NCBI GenBank assembly: GCA_949288785.1
Contig: CASELQ010000003.1
Location: forward strand, 1-64,000
Source of the DNA: an uncultured Eubacteriales bacterium
Lineage (GTDB): Bacteria; Bacillota; Clostridia; Christensenellales; Borkfalkiaceae
Reading direction: 5' to 3'
Length of the DNA: 64,000 nt
Below the pieces are notes generated by a model. It had not been told where the DNA came from, did not search any database, and worked only from the letters and a program-made list of their open reading frames with translations. Within the stretch, counting starts at the first letter, position 1. Each line of letters opens with the position of its first letter. Below are positions 37,999 to 44,744 of this stretch, piece by piece. The translations under genes were made by a program, and so were the position numbers.

Positions 37999-38430
37999 AT
38001 GAACGCTAAACAATTATCGGTATTTATCGAAAACCGTCAGGGCAGACTGGGAGAGGTGCTGGAAGTTCTTAAAAAGAACGACATCAACATAATTTCGTTA
38101 AGTCTTGCGGATACCACCGAATACGGGCTTTTGCGACTTATCGTGAACAACCCTCAGGAGGGAAGAGCGCAGCTCTCCGAAGCAGGCTTTTCCACCATGC
38201 TGACGGACGTGCTGGTTATAAAAATAGCGCATAAGGCGGGGAGTTTGCAGGAACTTTTAAAAGTGCTTTCCGATAACGGCATAAACATAGAGTATATGTA
38301 CGGTCTGTCTGTTGAAGGGACTTCGGCTTACGTGGTGTTAAAGGCTTCCGATCCGCCGGCGGCAGACAAGATACTTGGCAAAGCGGGCGTAACCACGCTT
38401 TCGGCCTCGGACATAGAAAAACTGAACTGA
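37999..38430 (+). CDS. Tandem ACT-domain amino-acid-sensing protein
   Basis: A 143-residue stand-alone protein made of two ACT domains (about 4-70 and 72-140); the first begins QLSVFIENRQGRLGEVLEVLKKNDINIISLSLADT. ACT domains bind amino acids and modulate partner proteins. Genes of this type commonly follow paaK/iorAB genes, and aromatic amino acids are the natural ligand guess, but neither ligand nor partner is proven. GGGGAG precedes the ATG. Last gene of the tight paaK-iorA-iorB-paaK-ACT unit. Confidence 0.88.
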   Translation: MNAKQLSVFIENRQGRLGEVLEVLKKNDINIISLSLADTTEYGLLRLIVNNPQEGRAQLSEAGFSTMLTDVLVIKIAHKAGSLQELLKVLSDNGINIEYMYGLSVEGTSAYVVLKASDPPAADKILGKAGVTTLSASDIEKLN

Positions 38431-38465
38431 TATATTTTGTGCAGGCGAAATGCGGTTCCGCCGGC

Positions 38466-38491
38466 GGATAATATAATGGGATAATATAATG
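38466..38491 (+). repeat. Two tandem 13-base copies of GGATAATATAATG
   Basis: Perfect adjacent repeats at 38466-38478 and 38479-38491, each containing a TATAAT. They lie about 22 bases before the amidohydrolase start, the position expected for a -10 element and its start site. No convincing -35 is seen upstream. Confidence 0.8.
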
Positions 38492-38513
38492 TTTTATTTA
38501 CAAAGAGGAAAAG

Positions 38514-39338
38514 ATGCTTATAGATTTTCACACTCATATATTTCCTGACAAGATTGCAAAAAAAACCATAGATTTTCTGGCGGAAAAGTCTGACGGGCAC
38601 CCCTGTACGGACGGGACGGACATCGGTCTTGTCGCCGCAATGGAACAGGCGGACGCGGATTTGTGCATAACCCTGCCCGTGCTTACAAAGCCTTCCCAGT
38701 TTGACGGCGTGAACAGATATGCCGCCGAAATCAACGAAAAATACAAGGGCGCAAAGCGGAGGCTTATATCTTTCGGAGGCATTCATCCCGCGTGCGAAGA
38801 TATTCCGGGTAAAATGCGCTTTTTAAAAGACGGCGGTTTTGCAGGCGTAAAAATACATCCCGACTATCAGGATACTTTTATTGACGACGAAGGGTATATT
38901 CAGATAATATCCGCCGCAAAAGATCTGGATATGATAGTGATAACGCACGCCGGGGTGGACGACGGGTATATCGGTCAGCCGGTAAAATGTCCGCCCGAAC
39001 TGTCCGCAAAAGTAATTGAAAAAACCGGACATAAAAAATTCGTGCTCGGGCATTACGGCGGACATAAGCAGTGGGATAAAGTGCTGGAACTGCTTTGCGA
39101 TTACGACGTGTATTTCGACACGGCTTTCACGCTGCACGAGATAGACGAAGGGCTGTTCAAAAAAATACTCGCCCGCCACGGGGAAGACAGGGTGCTTTTC
39201 GCCAGCGACTGCCCCTGGCAGAGCACGGCTTCTCACAGGAATATACTTAAAAGTTATAACCTTGGAGAAAAAACGGAAAGTAAGCTTTTTTATGAAAACG
39301 GTCTTAAACTTCTGAGGGGGGTGGGTGCCGATGTATAA
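38514..39338 (+). CDS. Amidohydrolase-2-family metal-dependent hydrolase/decarboxylase
   Basis: A 274-residue TIM-barrel protein of the amidohydrolase superfamily (PF04909 type). The metal-binding DFHTHIFP is at residues 3-10, followed by GVKIHPDYQ, a THAGVD strand, GHYGG and the C-terminal LFASDCPW with the catalytic Asp. Such proteins hydrolyse or decarboxylate small cyclic or aromatic acids; the true substrate is unknown. AAAGAGGAA precedes the ATG. It overlaps the aminotransferase by eight bases, and both follow the arylacetate cluster. Confidence 0.85.
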   Translation: MLIDFHTHIFPDKIAKKTIDFLAEKSDGHPCTDGTDIGLVAAMEQADADLCITLPVLTKPSQFDGVNRYAAEINEKYKGAKRRLISFGGIHPACEDIPGKMRFLKDGGFAGVKIHPDYQDTFIDDEGYIQIISAAKDLDMIVITHAGVDDGYIGQPVKCPPELSAKVIEKTGHKKFVLGHYGGHKQWDKVLELLCDYDVYFDTAFTLHEIDEGLFKKILARHGEDRVLFASDCPWQSTASHRNILKSYNLGEKTESKLFYENGLKLLRGVGADV

Positions 39339-40521
39339 TAAGCGTTCTTTTGCTCTCGGCAGCAAACGTTCGGTAATAAGGGAAATTTTTGAATACAGCA
39401 AGGCGCGCAAAGCCGAAATAGGCGAAAACAAGGTGTTCGATTTCAGTCTGGGCAACCCGAGCGTGAGCCCGCCGAAGGAAGTTACCGAGGCCATTATTGA
39501 CCTTGTCGAAAACACCGAGCCCACCGCCTTGCACGGCTATACTTCCGCTCAGGGCGACGCGGGAGTAAGGCAAAAGATAGCGGACAGCATTAAGCGCCGT
39601 TTCGGCGTGGATATGCCGGCAAGCCTCATTTATATGACGTGCGGCGCCGCGGCGTCTTTGACGATAACCTTAAAAGCGCTCTTCGATAAGGGCGACGAAT
39701 GTATTATATTTGCGCCGTTTTTCACCGAATATACCGTGTTTATCGAGAATGCGGAGGGCGTGCCCGTTATCTCTATGCCGGAACCTGAAACTTTTCAGAT
39801 TGATATATCCGATTTCGAGAGCAGGATAACCGAAAGGACCAAGGCGGTAATAATAAATTCACCAAATAACCCCAGCGGCGTGGTATATACCGAGGCCACT
39901 GTTAAAAGAGTGTGTCAGATTCTTGAAAAAAAGAGCAGGGAAATTGGTCATGCCATTTATCTCATTGCGGACGAGCCTTATAGAGAACTTGTATACGGCA
40001 ACGTTTTTGTTCCGTATATAATGAATTATTACAAAAACTCCATAGTATGTTATTCATACTCCAAGGCGCTTTCGCTGCCCGGGGAAAGAATAGGATATAT
40101 TGCGGTAAGCCCGCAGGCAGAATGTGCGGATGAGGTCTATCTTGCGGTATGCGGTGCCGGAAGGTCTTTGGGGTATGTATGTGCGCCCAGCCTTTTTCAG
40201 CAGGTAGCGGCGCGCTGCGTGGATACAAGGGTCAATATTTCGGCTTATGCGGAAAACAGAGATCTTATATATAACGGACTTAAACGCTTAGGGTTTGAAT
40301 GCGTTAAGCCGGACGGGGCGTTTTATCTGTTTGTTAAATCGCCGGACGGAGACGCGTTTTCCTTTTATGAACGCGCAAAAAAACATGAGCTCTTAATAGT
40401 TCCGTGCGATGATTTCGGCGTAACCGGATATGTGCGCATTGCTTATTGCGTAAGCAAGGAAACGATAACGGGATCTTTGGCGGGTTTTGAAAAAGTAGCC
40501 AAGGAGTACGGTCTTATATAA
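39331..40521 (+). CDS. Class I/II pyridoxal-phosphate aminotransferase
   Basis: Fold-type I aminotransferase that moves an amino group between an amino acid and a 2-oxo acid. About 396 residues; FSLGNPSVSPP near the start, SPNNPSGVVYT, ADEPYREL, and the SYSKALSLPGERIGY block where the Lys forms the Schiff base. The ATG at 39331 is taken over a GTG at 39325 because GAGGGGGG is about ten bases upstream of it. Close behind iorAB, it could supply aryl pyruvates from aromatic amino acids, but aspartate or alanine aminotransferase activity is equally possible from sequence. Confidence 0.88.
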   Translation: MYNKRSFALGSKRSVIREIFEYSKARKAEIGENKVFDFSLGNPSVSPPKEVTEAIIDLVENTEPTALHGYTSAQGDAGVRQKIADSIKRRFGVDMPASLIYMTCGAAASLTITLKALFDKGDECIIFAPFFTEYTVFIENAEGVPVISMPEPETFQIDISDFESRITERTKAVIINSPNNPSGVVYTEATVKRVCQILEKKSREIGHAIYLIADEPYRELVYGNVFVPYIMNYYKNSIVCYSYSKALSLPGERIGYIAVSPQAECADEVYLAVCGAGRSLGYVCAPSLFQQVAARCVDTRVNISAYAENRDLIYNGLKRLGFECVKPDGAFYLFVKSPDGDAFSFYERAKKHELLIVPCDDFGVTGYVRIAYCVSKETITGSLAGFEKVAKEYGLI

Positions 40522-40542
40522 CCCGATCCGATAAGGGAATAA

Positions 40543-40581
40543 TACGGTGCTGATGGCAGCGCATTTTCCGTACAGGTTTTT
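40543..40581 (+). terminator. Possible weak terminator after the aminotransferase
   Basis: TACGG (40543-40547) pairs with CCGTA (40568-40572) enclosing a GCTG-CAGC inner stem, followed closely by TTTTT. The interior bulge makes it a weak candidate. Confidence 0.35.
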
Positions 40582-40645
40582 ATTAGGTCGGTTAAGCCTG
40601 TAAACGGCACATGTAAGTTCTATTTATTAAAATATTTATAACATT

Positions 40646-40693
40646 TATAATGCCCTCCGGGATATTGCGATGCAAAACCCGGAGGGCATTATA
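40646..40693. terminator. Long 16-bp hairpin in the gap before padR
   Basis: TATAATGCCCTCCGGG (40646-40661) is the exact reverse complement of 40678-40693, with a 16-base loop. No T-run follows on +. It dominates the 343-base gene-free stretch 40522-40864, which otherwise holds the weak candidate terminator, an AT-rich run near 40770-40787 and the padR promoter. It may be a bidirectional terminator or a structured RNA end. Confidence 0.5.
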
Positions 40694-40801
40694 ATGATAC
40701 GTCAATATAACTTTTTCAATATTTACGGCATTTGCACATTTGTCCGTGTATTGACCGATTTTCGAAATTTTTTAAAATTTTAAAAATACAGCAAAAAACA
40801 T

Positions 40802-40837
40802 TTGACAACAATATACTATTGAATATAATATAATAGT
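40802..40837 (+). promoter_or_regulatory. padR promoter overlapped by an inverted repeat, likely autoregulatory operator
   Basis: TTGACA (40802-40807), 16-base spacer, TATAAT (40824-40829). ACTATT (40815-40820) and AATAGT (40832-40837) form an inverted repeat with an 11-base centre covering the -10. PadR dimers typically bind such dyads in their own promoter. Confidence 0.6.
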
Positions 40838-40864
40838 GAACAAAAAATCATAAGGAGTTTGGTT

Positions 40865-41176
40865 TTGAATATTCAATACAAAAAGGGAGTGCTGGAATTG
40901 TGTATACTCGCCGCACTCAAAAACAGAGCAATGTACGGCTATGAACTTTCGGAATACATTTCCGAAACCATAGATATTGCGGACGGCACGGTTTATCCTA
41001 TATTGCGCAAACTTAAAGCCGAAGGTTATCTGACCACATTTCTTACCGAAGAGAGCGGAGGCCCTCCGCGTAAATACTATTGCATAACGCAATACGGGCG
41101 TGAAGCTTTTGAAAAGGACGCCGCCGAATGGCTGCAATTTACGGAAACAGTAAATAAAATAATAAAAGGAGAATAA
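40865..41176 (+). CDS. PadR-family transcriptional regulator
   Basis: Small winged-helix repressor, about 103 residues. The body matches PadR: KKGVLELCILAALKNRAMYGYELSEYIS for the recognition part, DGTVYPILRKLKAEGYL for the wing, and a short C-terminal dimerisation helix. Start TTG at 40865 is preferred over TTG at 40859 because AAGGAG (40852-40857) is then at normal spacing. It is two bases from the DUF1700 gene, a frequent PadR partner, and its promoter carries a dyad, so autoregulation of the four-gene operon is likely. The ligand is unknown. Confidence 0.92.
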   Translation: MNIQYKKGVLELCILAALKNRAMYGYELSEYISETIDIADGTVYPILRKLKAEGYLTTFLTEESGGPPRKYYCITQYGREAFEKDAAEWLQFTETVNKIIKGE

Positions 41177-41178
41177 AT

Positions 41179-41880
41179 ATGACAAAGCAGAAGTTTTTGG
41201 AGCAGTTAAAAAAAGAACTGGCTGCAAGAAACGTTTCTGATGCGGATGAAATCGTTGCCGATTATGAAGAGCATTTCAGGTTCAAAACAGAAGAGGGAAG
41301 AAGTGAAGAGGAGATAGCCGCAAAACTTCAGTCTCCCGAAGAAATTGCGGAAGAATATTCAGGGCTGACGGACAGGGGCAAAGAAGAGTATAAGGGATTA
41401 AAGAGTGTTGGCGTTATAGCCGTCAGCGTGCCGGCTGTACTTGTCTATATCATGATGTGGCTTTCCGCCGTAGCGGTATTTTGCTTTGCCGTTGCAGCTT
41501 TTGCGCTTGGGGGTTGCCTTATAACCACCCTAAACATAGCGGGGCTTATACCCGAATTGCCGTATTTTTCTGCTTTGCTGTGCGGAATATCGTGTTTCGG
41601 TTTGTCGGTATTTTCGTGTATAGGCGCTTTTTATATGAGCCGGTATATTGCCCATTGGGGGAAAATGTATCTCAAGAGATGCTCGGGCTTTATAAGGGGA
41701 GTGCCGTACGTGGCCGTTTCGGGGCAGCCGGCAATATCAAAAAAGATTTCATACAGATTTAAACTCATCATGATAACGGCAAGTATCGTATTTATAGTCT
41801 TTTTTATAATAGGATATATATCTATGGCAGTATCTGCCGGGAATTTGGGATTCTGGCACGTATGGCATTGGTTTGAATAA
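41179..41880 (+). CDS. DUF1700-family membrane protein
   Basis: A 233-residue protein with an acidic cytoplasmic N-terminal domain (about 1-75) containing the DUF1700 pattern FLEQLKKELA...DADEIVADYEEHF...SEEEIAAKLQSPEEIAEEY, then four hydrophobic segments (about 85-115, 118-150 with a break, and 195-222). DUF1700 proteins are regularly encoded next to PadR regulators and are thought to act in envelope-stress or membrane signalling, with no defined biochemical role. AAAGGAG precedes the ATG. Confidence 0.85.
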   Translation: MTKQKFLEQLKKELAARNVSDADEIVADYEEHFRFKTEEGRSEEEIAAKLQSPEEIAEEYSGLTDRGKEEYKGLKSVGVIAVSVPAVLVYIMMWLSAVAVFCFAVAAFALGGCLITTLNIAGLIPELPYFSALLCGISCFGLSVFSCIGAFYMSRYIAHWGKMYLKRCSGFIRGVPYVAVSGQPAISKKISYRFKLIMITASIVFIVFFIIGYISMAVSAGNLGFWHVWHWFE

Positions 41881-41907
41881 CGAAAGGTCTTAAAATAAAG
41901 GAGAAAA

Positions 41908-42768
41908 ATGAGAACGGCAGTAATTACGGGCGCTACTTCCGGCATAGGTCTTGAAGTTTGTAAAAATTTTCTGCAAAAAGGCATATACGTGATAGGCGTG
42001 GCAACAACGGAAGAAAAAGCACAAATGGCCGAAAGTTCGCTTGATTTGTTTGTTAGGAAAAAAATGCTTCGATTTTTTGCCGCAAATCTTGCCGAAGGGA
42101 ACGAAGTCAGATTACTCGGTCAAAAAATAAAAAAACATCTTGAAGAGCGCTTTTCCGGCAAACTTGATATATTGATAAATAATGCGGGGTGCGTACGCTC
42201 CTACTATACTACTACATCGGAAGGGTTTGAAACACAGTTTGCAGTGAACTGTCTGGCAGGTTATATACTGACGGGAGAACTTATGGAAAGCCTTATCAGG
42301 GCAGGCGGCAGAATACTGTTTACGTCAAGCAATTCTCATAAGGGAATAAAAGTCCGCTGGCAAGATATTATGTTTAAGCAAAGGTATAATGCTTTATTTA
42401 TGTATAAACAGACAAAACTCTGTAATCTGCTGCTTGCATGTGAACTGAATAAGCGTTACAATTCTCTCGGCGTCAGGGCTTACGGGGTAGATCCGGGACT
42501 TGTAAATACAGATATAGGACTTAAAAATACAACGGGAATTGTCAAATTTTTCTGGAATATACAGAGAAAAAGAGGTGTAAGCCCGTCAATTGCGGCAAAA
42601 ACGTTCGAGTATATCTGCGAACAGAAAATTGCGCCCGATAGTCTGTATTATTTTCGCTCTGAACCCGCGCCGTTCAGCAAGCAGGTGAATGCCGAAAACT
42701 CGGCAAAATTATGGGACCTTTCGGAAAAACTTACCGGGTTTACGTTTAAGGAGAAGATCGGAATATGA
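41908..42768 (+). CDS. Short-chain dehydrogenase/reductase, first of a pair
   Basis: NAD(P)-dependent oxidoreductase of the classical SDR family, 286 residues. The cofactor loop TGATSGIG is at residues 7-14, NNAG in the middle, and the active-site pair is in YKQTK (Tyr-x3-Lys) after SSNSHKG. AAAGGAG precedes the ATG. Its 3' end overlaps the second SDR by four bases. The substrate is not evident; overall arrangement resembles retinol dehydrogenase-like SDRs. Confidence 0.88.
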   Translation: MRTAVITGATSGIGLEVCKNFLQKGIYVIGVATTEEKAQMAESSLDLFVRKKMLRFFAANLAEGNEVRLLGQKIKKHLEERFSGKLDILINNAGCVRSYYTTTSEGFETQFAVNCLAGYILTGELMESLIRAGGRILFTSSNSHKGIKVRWQDIMFKQRYNALFMYKQTKLCNLLLACELNKRYNSLGVRAYGVDPGLVNTDIGLKNTTGIVKFFWNIQRKRGVSPSIAAKTFEYICEQKIAPDSLYYFRSEPAPFSKQVNAENSAKLWDLSEKLTGFTFKEKIGI

Positions 42769-43580
42769 AAGCACTGCTTACTGGGGCGGCCGGCGGGCTG
42801 GGGCGCGCTTTTGCCTGTGAATGCGCGGCAAGAGGATACGACATATTATTAACCGATATTAACGGAGAAAAATTAGACAATATTTGCCTGGGGCTAAAAA
42901 AGCAGTTTGCGGAAAAACAAATACGGATACTGTCTTTTGCATGCGATATAAGGAATCCGGGAGAAGTCGAAAACCTGTTTTCTTTTGCGCGTGAAGAGAA
43001 TTTTTTGCCGGATATTTTATTAAATATCGCCGGGCTTGATTACGAGGGCGAATTCGATGAGCTTAACCCGGAGGCCGTAACCGAAATTATAAATGCAAAC
43101 ATTCTGGGGACAGTGAATATAACTCATGCCATGCTGAGGGTAAAGCCGAAAAGAAGAGAACTATACATACTTTTTGTTTCAAGTTTCGCGGCTATGCAGC
43201 CAATGCCGCTTAACGCGACTTATGCCGCATCGAAAAGGTTTATACTTGATTTTTCAATTGCGTTAGGTGAAGAATTAAAAGAACAAAGTGTATATACCAT
43301 GGCGCTTTGCCCTTCCGGGATGCCCACGAACGAAGGTAGTATTAAAGCGATAGCGGCTCAGGGCTTTTGGGGCTGTGCTACAACGGTAAAACTTGATATC
43401 GTTACAAGAAAAGCTTTAGACAGGCTTTTAAAAAGGAAAGCGGTATATATTCCGGGTTGCGTAAATAAATTTATTGACGTACTGCTTAAATTTGTTTCAC
43501 CTAAATGCGCTGCGGGGTATGTGCGCAGGAGGTGGGCAAAATCTTTGGAACATAGGAACGGGAGTGATTTGTCGGTATAG
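42765..43580 (+). CDS. Short-chain dehydrogenase/reductase, second of a pair
   Basis: A 271-residue SDR with TGAAGGLG at 6-13, an acidic residue at the end of strand two (LLTDING) that favours NAD over NADP, NIAGLDY, and active-site YAASK. Annotation as a SDR acting on hydrophobic substrates is possible. It overlaps the first SDR and ends the PadR operon. Together with the DUF1700 membrane protein the context hints at lipid or envelope chemistry, which is inference. After it, 43581-43735 has no gene. Confidence 0.88.
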   Translation: MKALLTGAAGGLGRAFACECAARGYDILLTDINGEKLDNICLGLKKQFAEKQIRILSFACDIRNPGEVENLFSFAREENFLPDILLNIAGLDYEGEFDELNPEAVTEIINANILGTVNITHAMLRVKPKRRELYILFVSSFAAMQPMPLNATYAASKRFILDFSIALGEELKEQSVYTMALCPSGMPTNEGSIKAIAAQGFWGCATTVKLDIVTRKALDRLLKRKAVYIPGCVNKFIDVLLKFVSPKCAAGYVRRRWAKSLEHRNGSDLSV

Positions 43581-43730
43581 ACAACGGCGCTGCGTATAAG
43601 TAAAAAATTATATTTATTATCTAAAAACGCTAAAAAACGTTAGTTACTGTTTTTAGAAATTTGAGTTTATTAACATCTCCGACCGTCTGAATTTAAAATC
43701 ACAATTTCTTTTAGGGCTATGCTGCATACG

Positions 43731-43770
43731 AAAAAATCCGAACCGATACTTAAAAAGTATCGGTTCGGAT
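43731..43770 (-). terminator. Intrinsic terminator of the tRNA operon
   Basis: ATCCGAACCGATACTT (43736-43751) is the exact complement of 43755-43770 around a three-base loop. On the minus strand the stem is followed by a run of T (43735-43731), ten bases after the tRNA-Leu 3' end. Confidence 0.92.
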
Positions 43771-43779
43771 CAAACTTTC

Positions 43780-43866
43780 TGGTGCCGGAGACCGGACTCG
43801 AACCGGTACGGTGTTTCCACCGAGGGATTTTAAGTCCCTTGCGTCTGCCAGTTTCGCCACTTCGGC
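43780..43866 (-). tRNA. tRNA-Leu (anticodon UAA)
   Basis: Minus-strand cloverleaf with acceptor GCCGAAG.. closed by the 3' part ending GCCGGAGACC complement, long variable arm as in class II tRNAs, anticodon loop CTTAAAA, T-loop GGTTCGAGTCC and an encoded CCA. 87 bases. Confidence 0.95.
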
Positions 43867-43872
43867 AAAGTT

Positions 43873-43946
43873 TGGAGGCGCCACCCAGATTCGGACTGGG
43901 GGTAAGGGTTTTGCAGACCCGTGCCTTACCACTTGGCTATGGCGCC
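43873..43946 (-). tRNA. tRNA-Cys (anticodon GCA)
   Basis: Minus-strand cloverleaf with acceptor GGCGCCA/TGGCGCC, anticodon loop TCTGCAAAA region giving GCA, T-loop GTCCGAATC and an encoded CCA after discriminator U. 74 bases. Confidence 0.94.
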
Positions 43947-43981
43947 TTCAATTACGCATGGGAAACCCCACAATAAAAAAA

Positions 43982-44056
43982 TGGAGCGGGAAACGAGATT
44001 CGAACTCGCGACATTTGCCTTGGCAAGGCAACGCTCTACCACTGAGCCATTCCCGC
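43982..44056 (-). tRNA. tRNA-Gly (anticodon GCC)
   Basis: Minus-strand cloverleaf with acceptor GCGGGAA/TTCCCGC, anticodon stem TTGCC and loop TTGCCAA, T-loop GTTCGAATC, encoded CCA. 75 bases. Confidence 0.95.
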
Positions 44057-44080
44057 ATACATCACTATAAAGAAAGTTAC

Positions 44081-44156
44081 TGGTGGGAACAATAGGGCTC
44101 GAACCTATGACCCCCTGCTTGTAAGGCAGATGCTCTCCCAGCTGAGCTATGCTCCC
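44081..44156 (-). tRNA. tRNA-Val (anticodon UAC)
   Basis: Minus-strand cloverleaf with acceptor GGGAGCA against its T-containing 3' partner, D-arm GCTCAGCTGGGAGAGC, anticodon loop CTTACAA, T-loop GTTCGAGCC, encoded CCA. First gene of the four-tRNA operon. 76 bases. Confidence 0.95.
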
Positions 44157-44171
44157 GTAACTTGCTGATAT

Positions 44172-44200
44172 AATATACCAAATTTAAGTATAAAAAGCAA
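44172..44200 (-). promoter_or_regulatory. Sigma-A-type promoter of the tRNA operon
   Basis: Read on the minus strand: TTGCTT (44200-44195), 17-base spacer, TATATT (44177-44172), about 16 bases before the tRNA-Val 5' end. Confidence 0.65.
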
Positions 44201-44361
44201 GTGTTTTACGATACAATTTCAAAATTTTTCCTAAAAAAATTTATTTGACGTATTTTGCGTTTCGTTAAGCCGACAATAGGGTAAAAAGCGAGTATTGCAT
44301 TTAACCTACACTATATATTATATGATAATTTTGCAAAGAAAATACTTTAACCATAAATTGC

Positions 44362-44390
44362 TTGACTAAAAAAGTCTTTATATCTATAAT
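44362..44390 (+). promoter_or_regulatory. Sigma-A-type promoter of the V-ATPase operon
   Basis: TTGACT (44362-44367), 17-base spacer, TATAAT (44385-44390), 37 bases before the first ATPase gene. The rest of 44157-44426 holds only the tRNA promoter and AT-rich sequence. Confidence 0.78.
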
Positions 44391-44426
44391 TAAAATAATA
44401 ATACACAAATTATGATCGGAGGCGTT

Positions 44427-44744
44427 ATGGAAGAAATCATTTCTTCTGTTTTGCAAGCCGAACAGCGGGCGGAAGATATAATAAAGTCAGCGGCGGAAAA
44501 GGCAAAAGTTATCCGCGAACAGGGCGATAAGGAGGCGGAAAACATAAAAAATTCCGCCGTTGCGGTTGCCAAGCTTTCGCGTGCAAAAAAACTGCGCGAA
44601 GCCGAGAAGGCGGCGTCTGCGGAATATGATAAAATTATGGGCGAGCAGCAGGAGCATATTTCTCTGCTTTCTGCCGCGGCACGGAAAAACATGCGAAAAG
44701 CCGCAGAACTTCTTGCCGAAAGAGTGTTAAAACAATGGCAATAG
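44427..44744 (+). CDS. ntpF: V-type ATPase stalk subunit G/H-like (NtpF)
   Basis: Peripheral-stalk component that pairs with subunit E and keeps the catalytic head from rotating. The 105-residue protein is almost wholly alpha-helical and Ala/Glu/Lys-rich, predicting a long coiled coil, as expected. The ATG at 44427 is chosen over 44412 because GGAGG is directly upstream at four bases. It overlaps the subunit I gene by ten bases. The assignment rests on position as first gene of the operon (E. hirae ntpF position) as well as composition. Confidence 0.85.
   Translation: MEEIISSVLQAEQRAEDIIKSAAEKAKVIREQGDKEAENIKNSAVAVAKLSRAKKLREAEKAASAEYDKIMGEQQEHISLLSAAARKNMRKAAELLAERVLKQWQ

Noticed and set aside
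40770..40787. A/T palindrome TTTTAAAATTTTAAAA as a regulatory site
   Set aside because: Simple A/T composition in an AT-rich gap makes it likely by chance, and it lies upstream of the -35 without a partner site.
43621..43656. CTAAAAAC...GTTTTTAG inverted repeat as a terminator for the second SDR
   Set aside because: Only eight A/T-rich pairs with a 20-base loop and no T-run after it; too weak to call.
43811..44095. Plus-strand open frame across the tRNA genes
   Set aside because: It consists of the antisense of three tRNA genes and their spacers, which are clearly structured RNAs.
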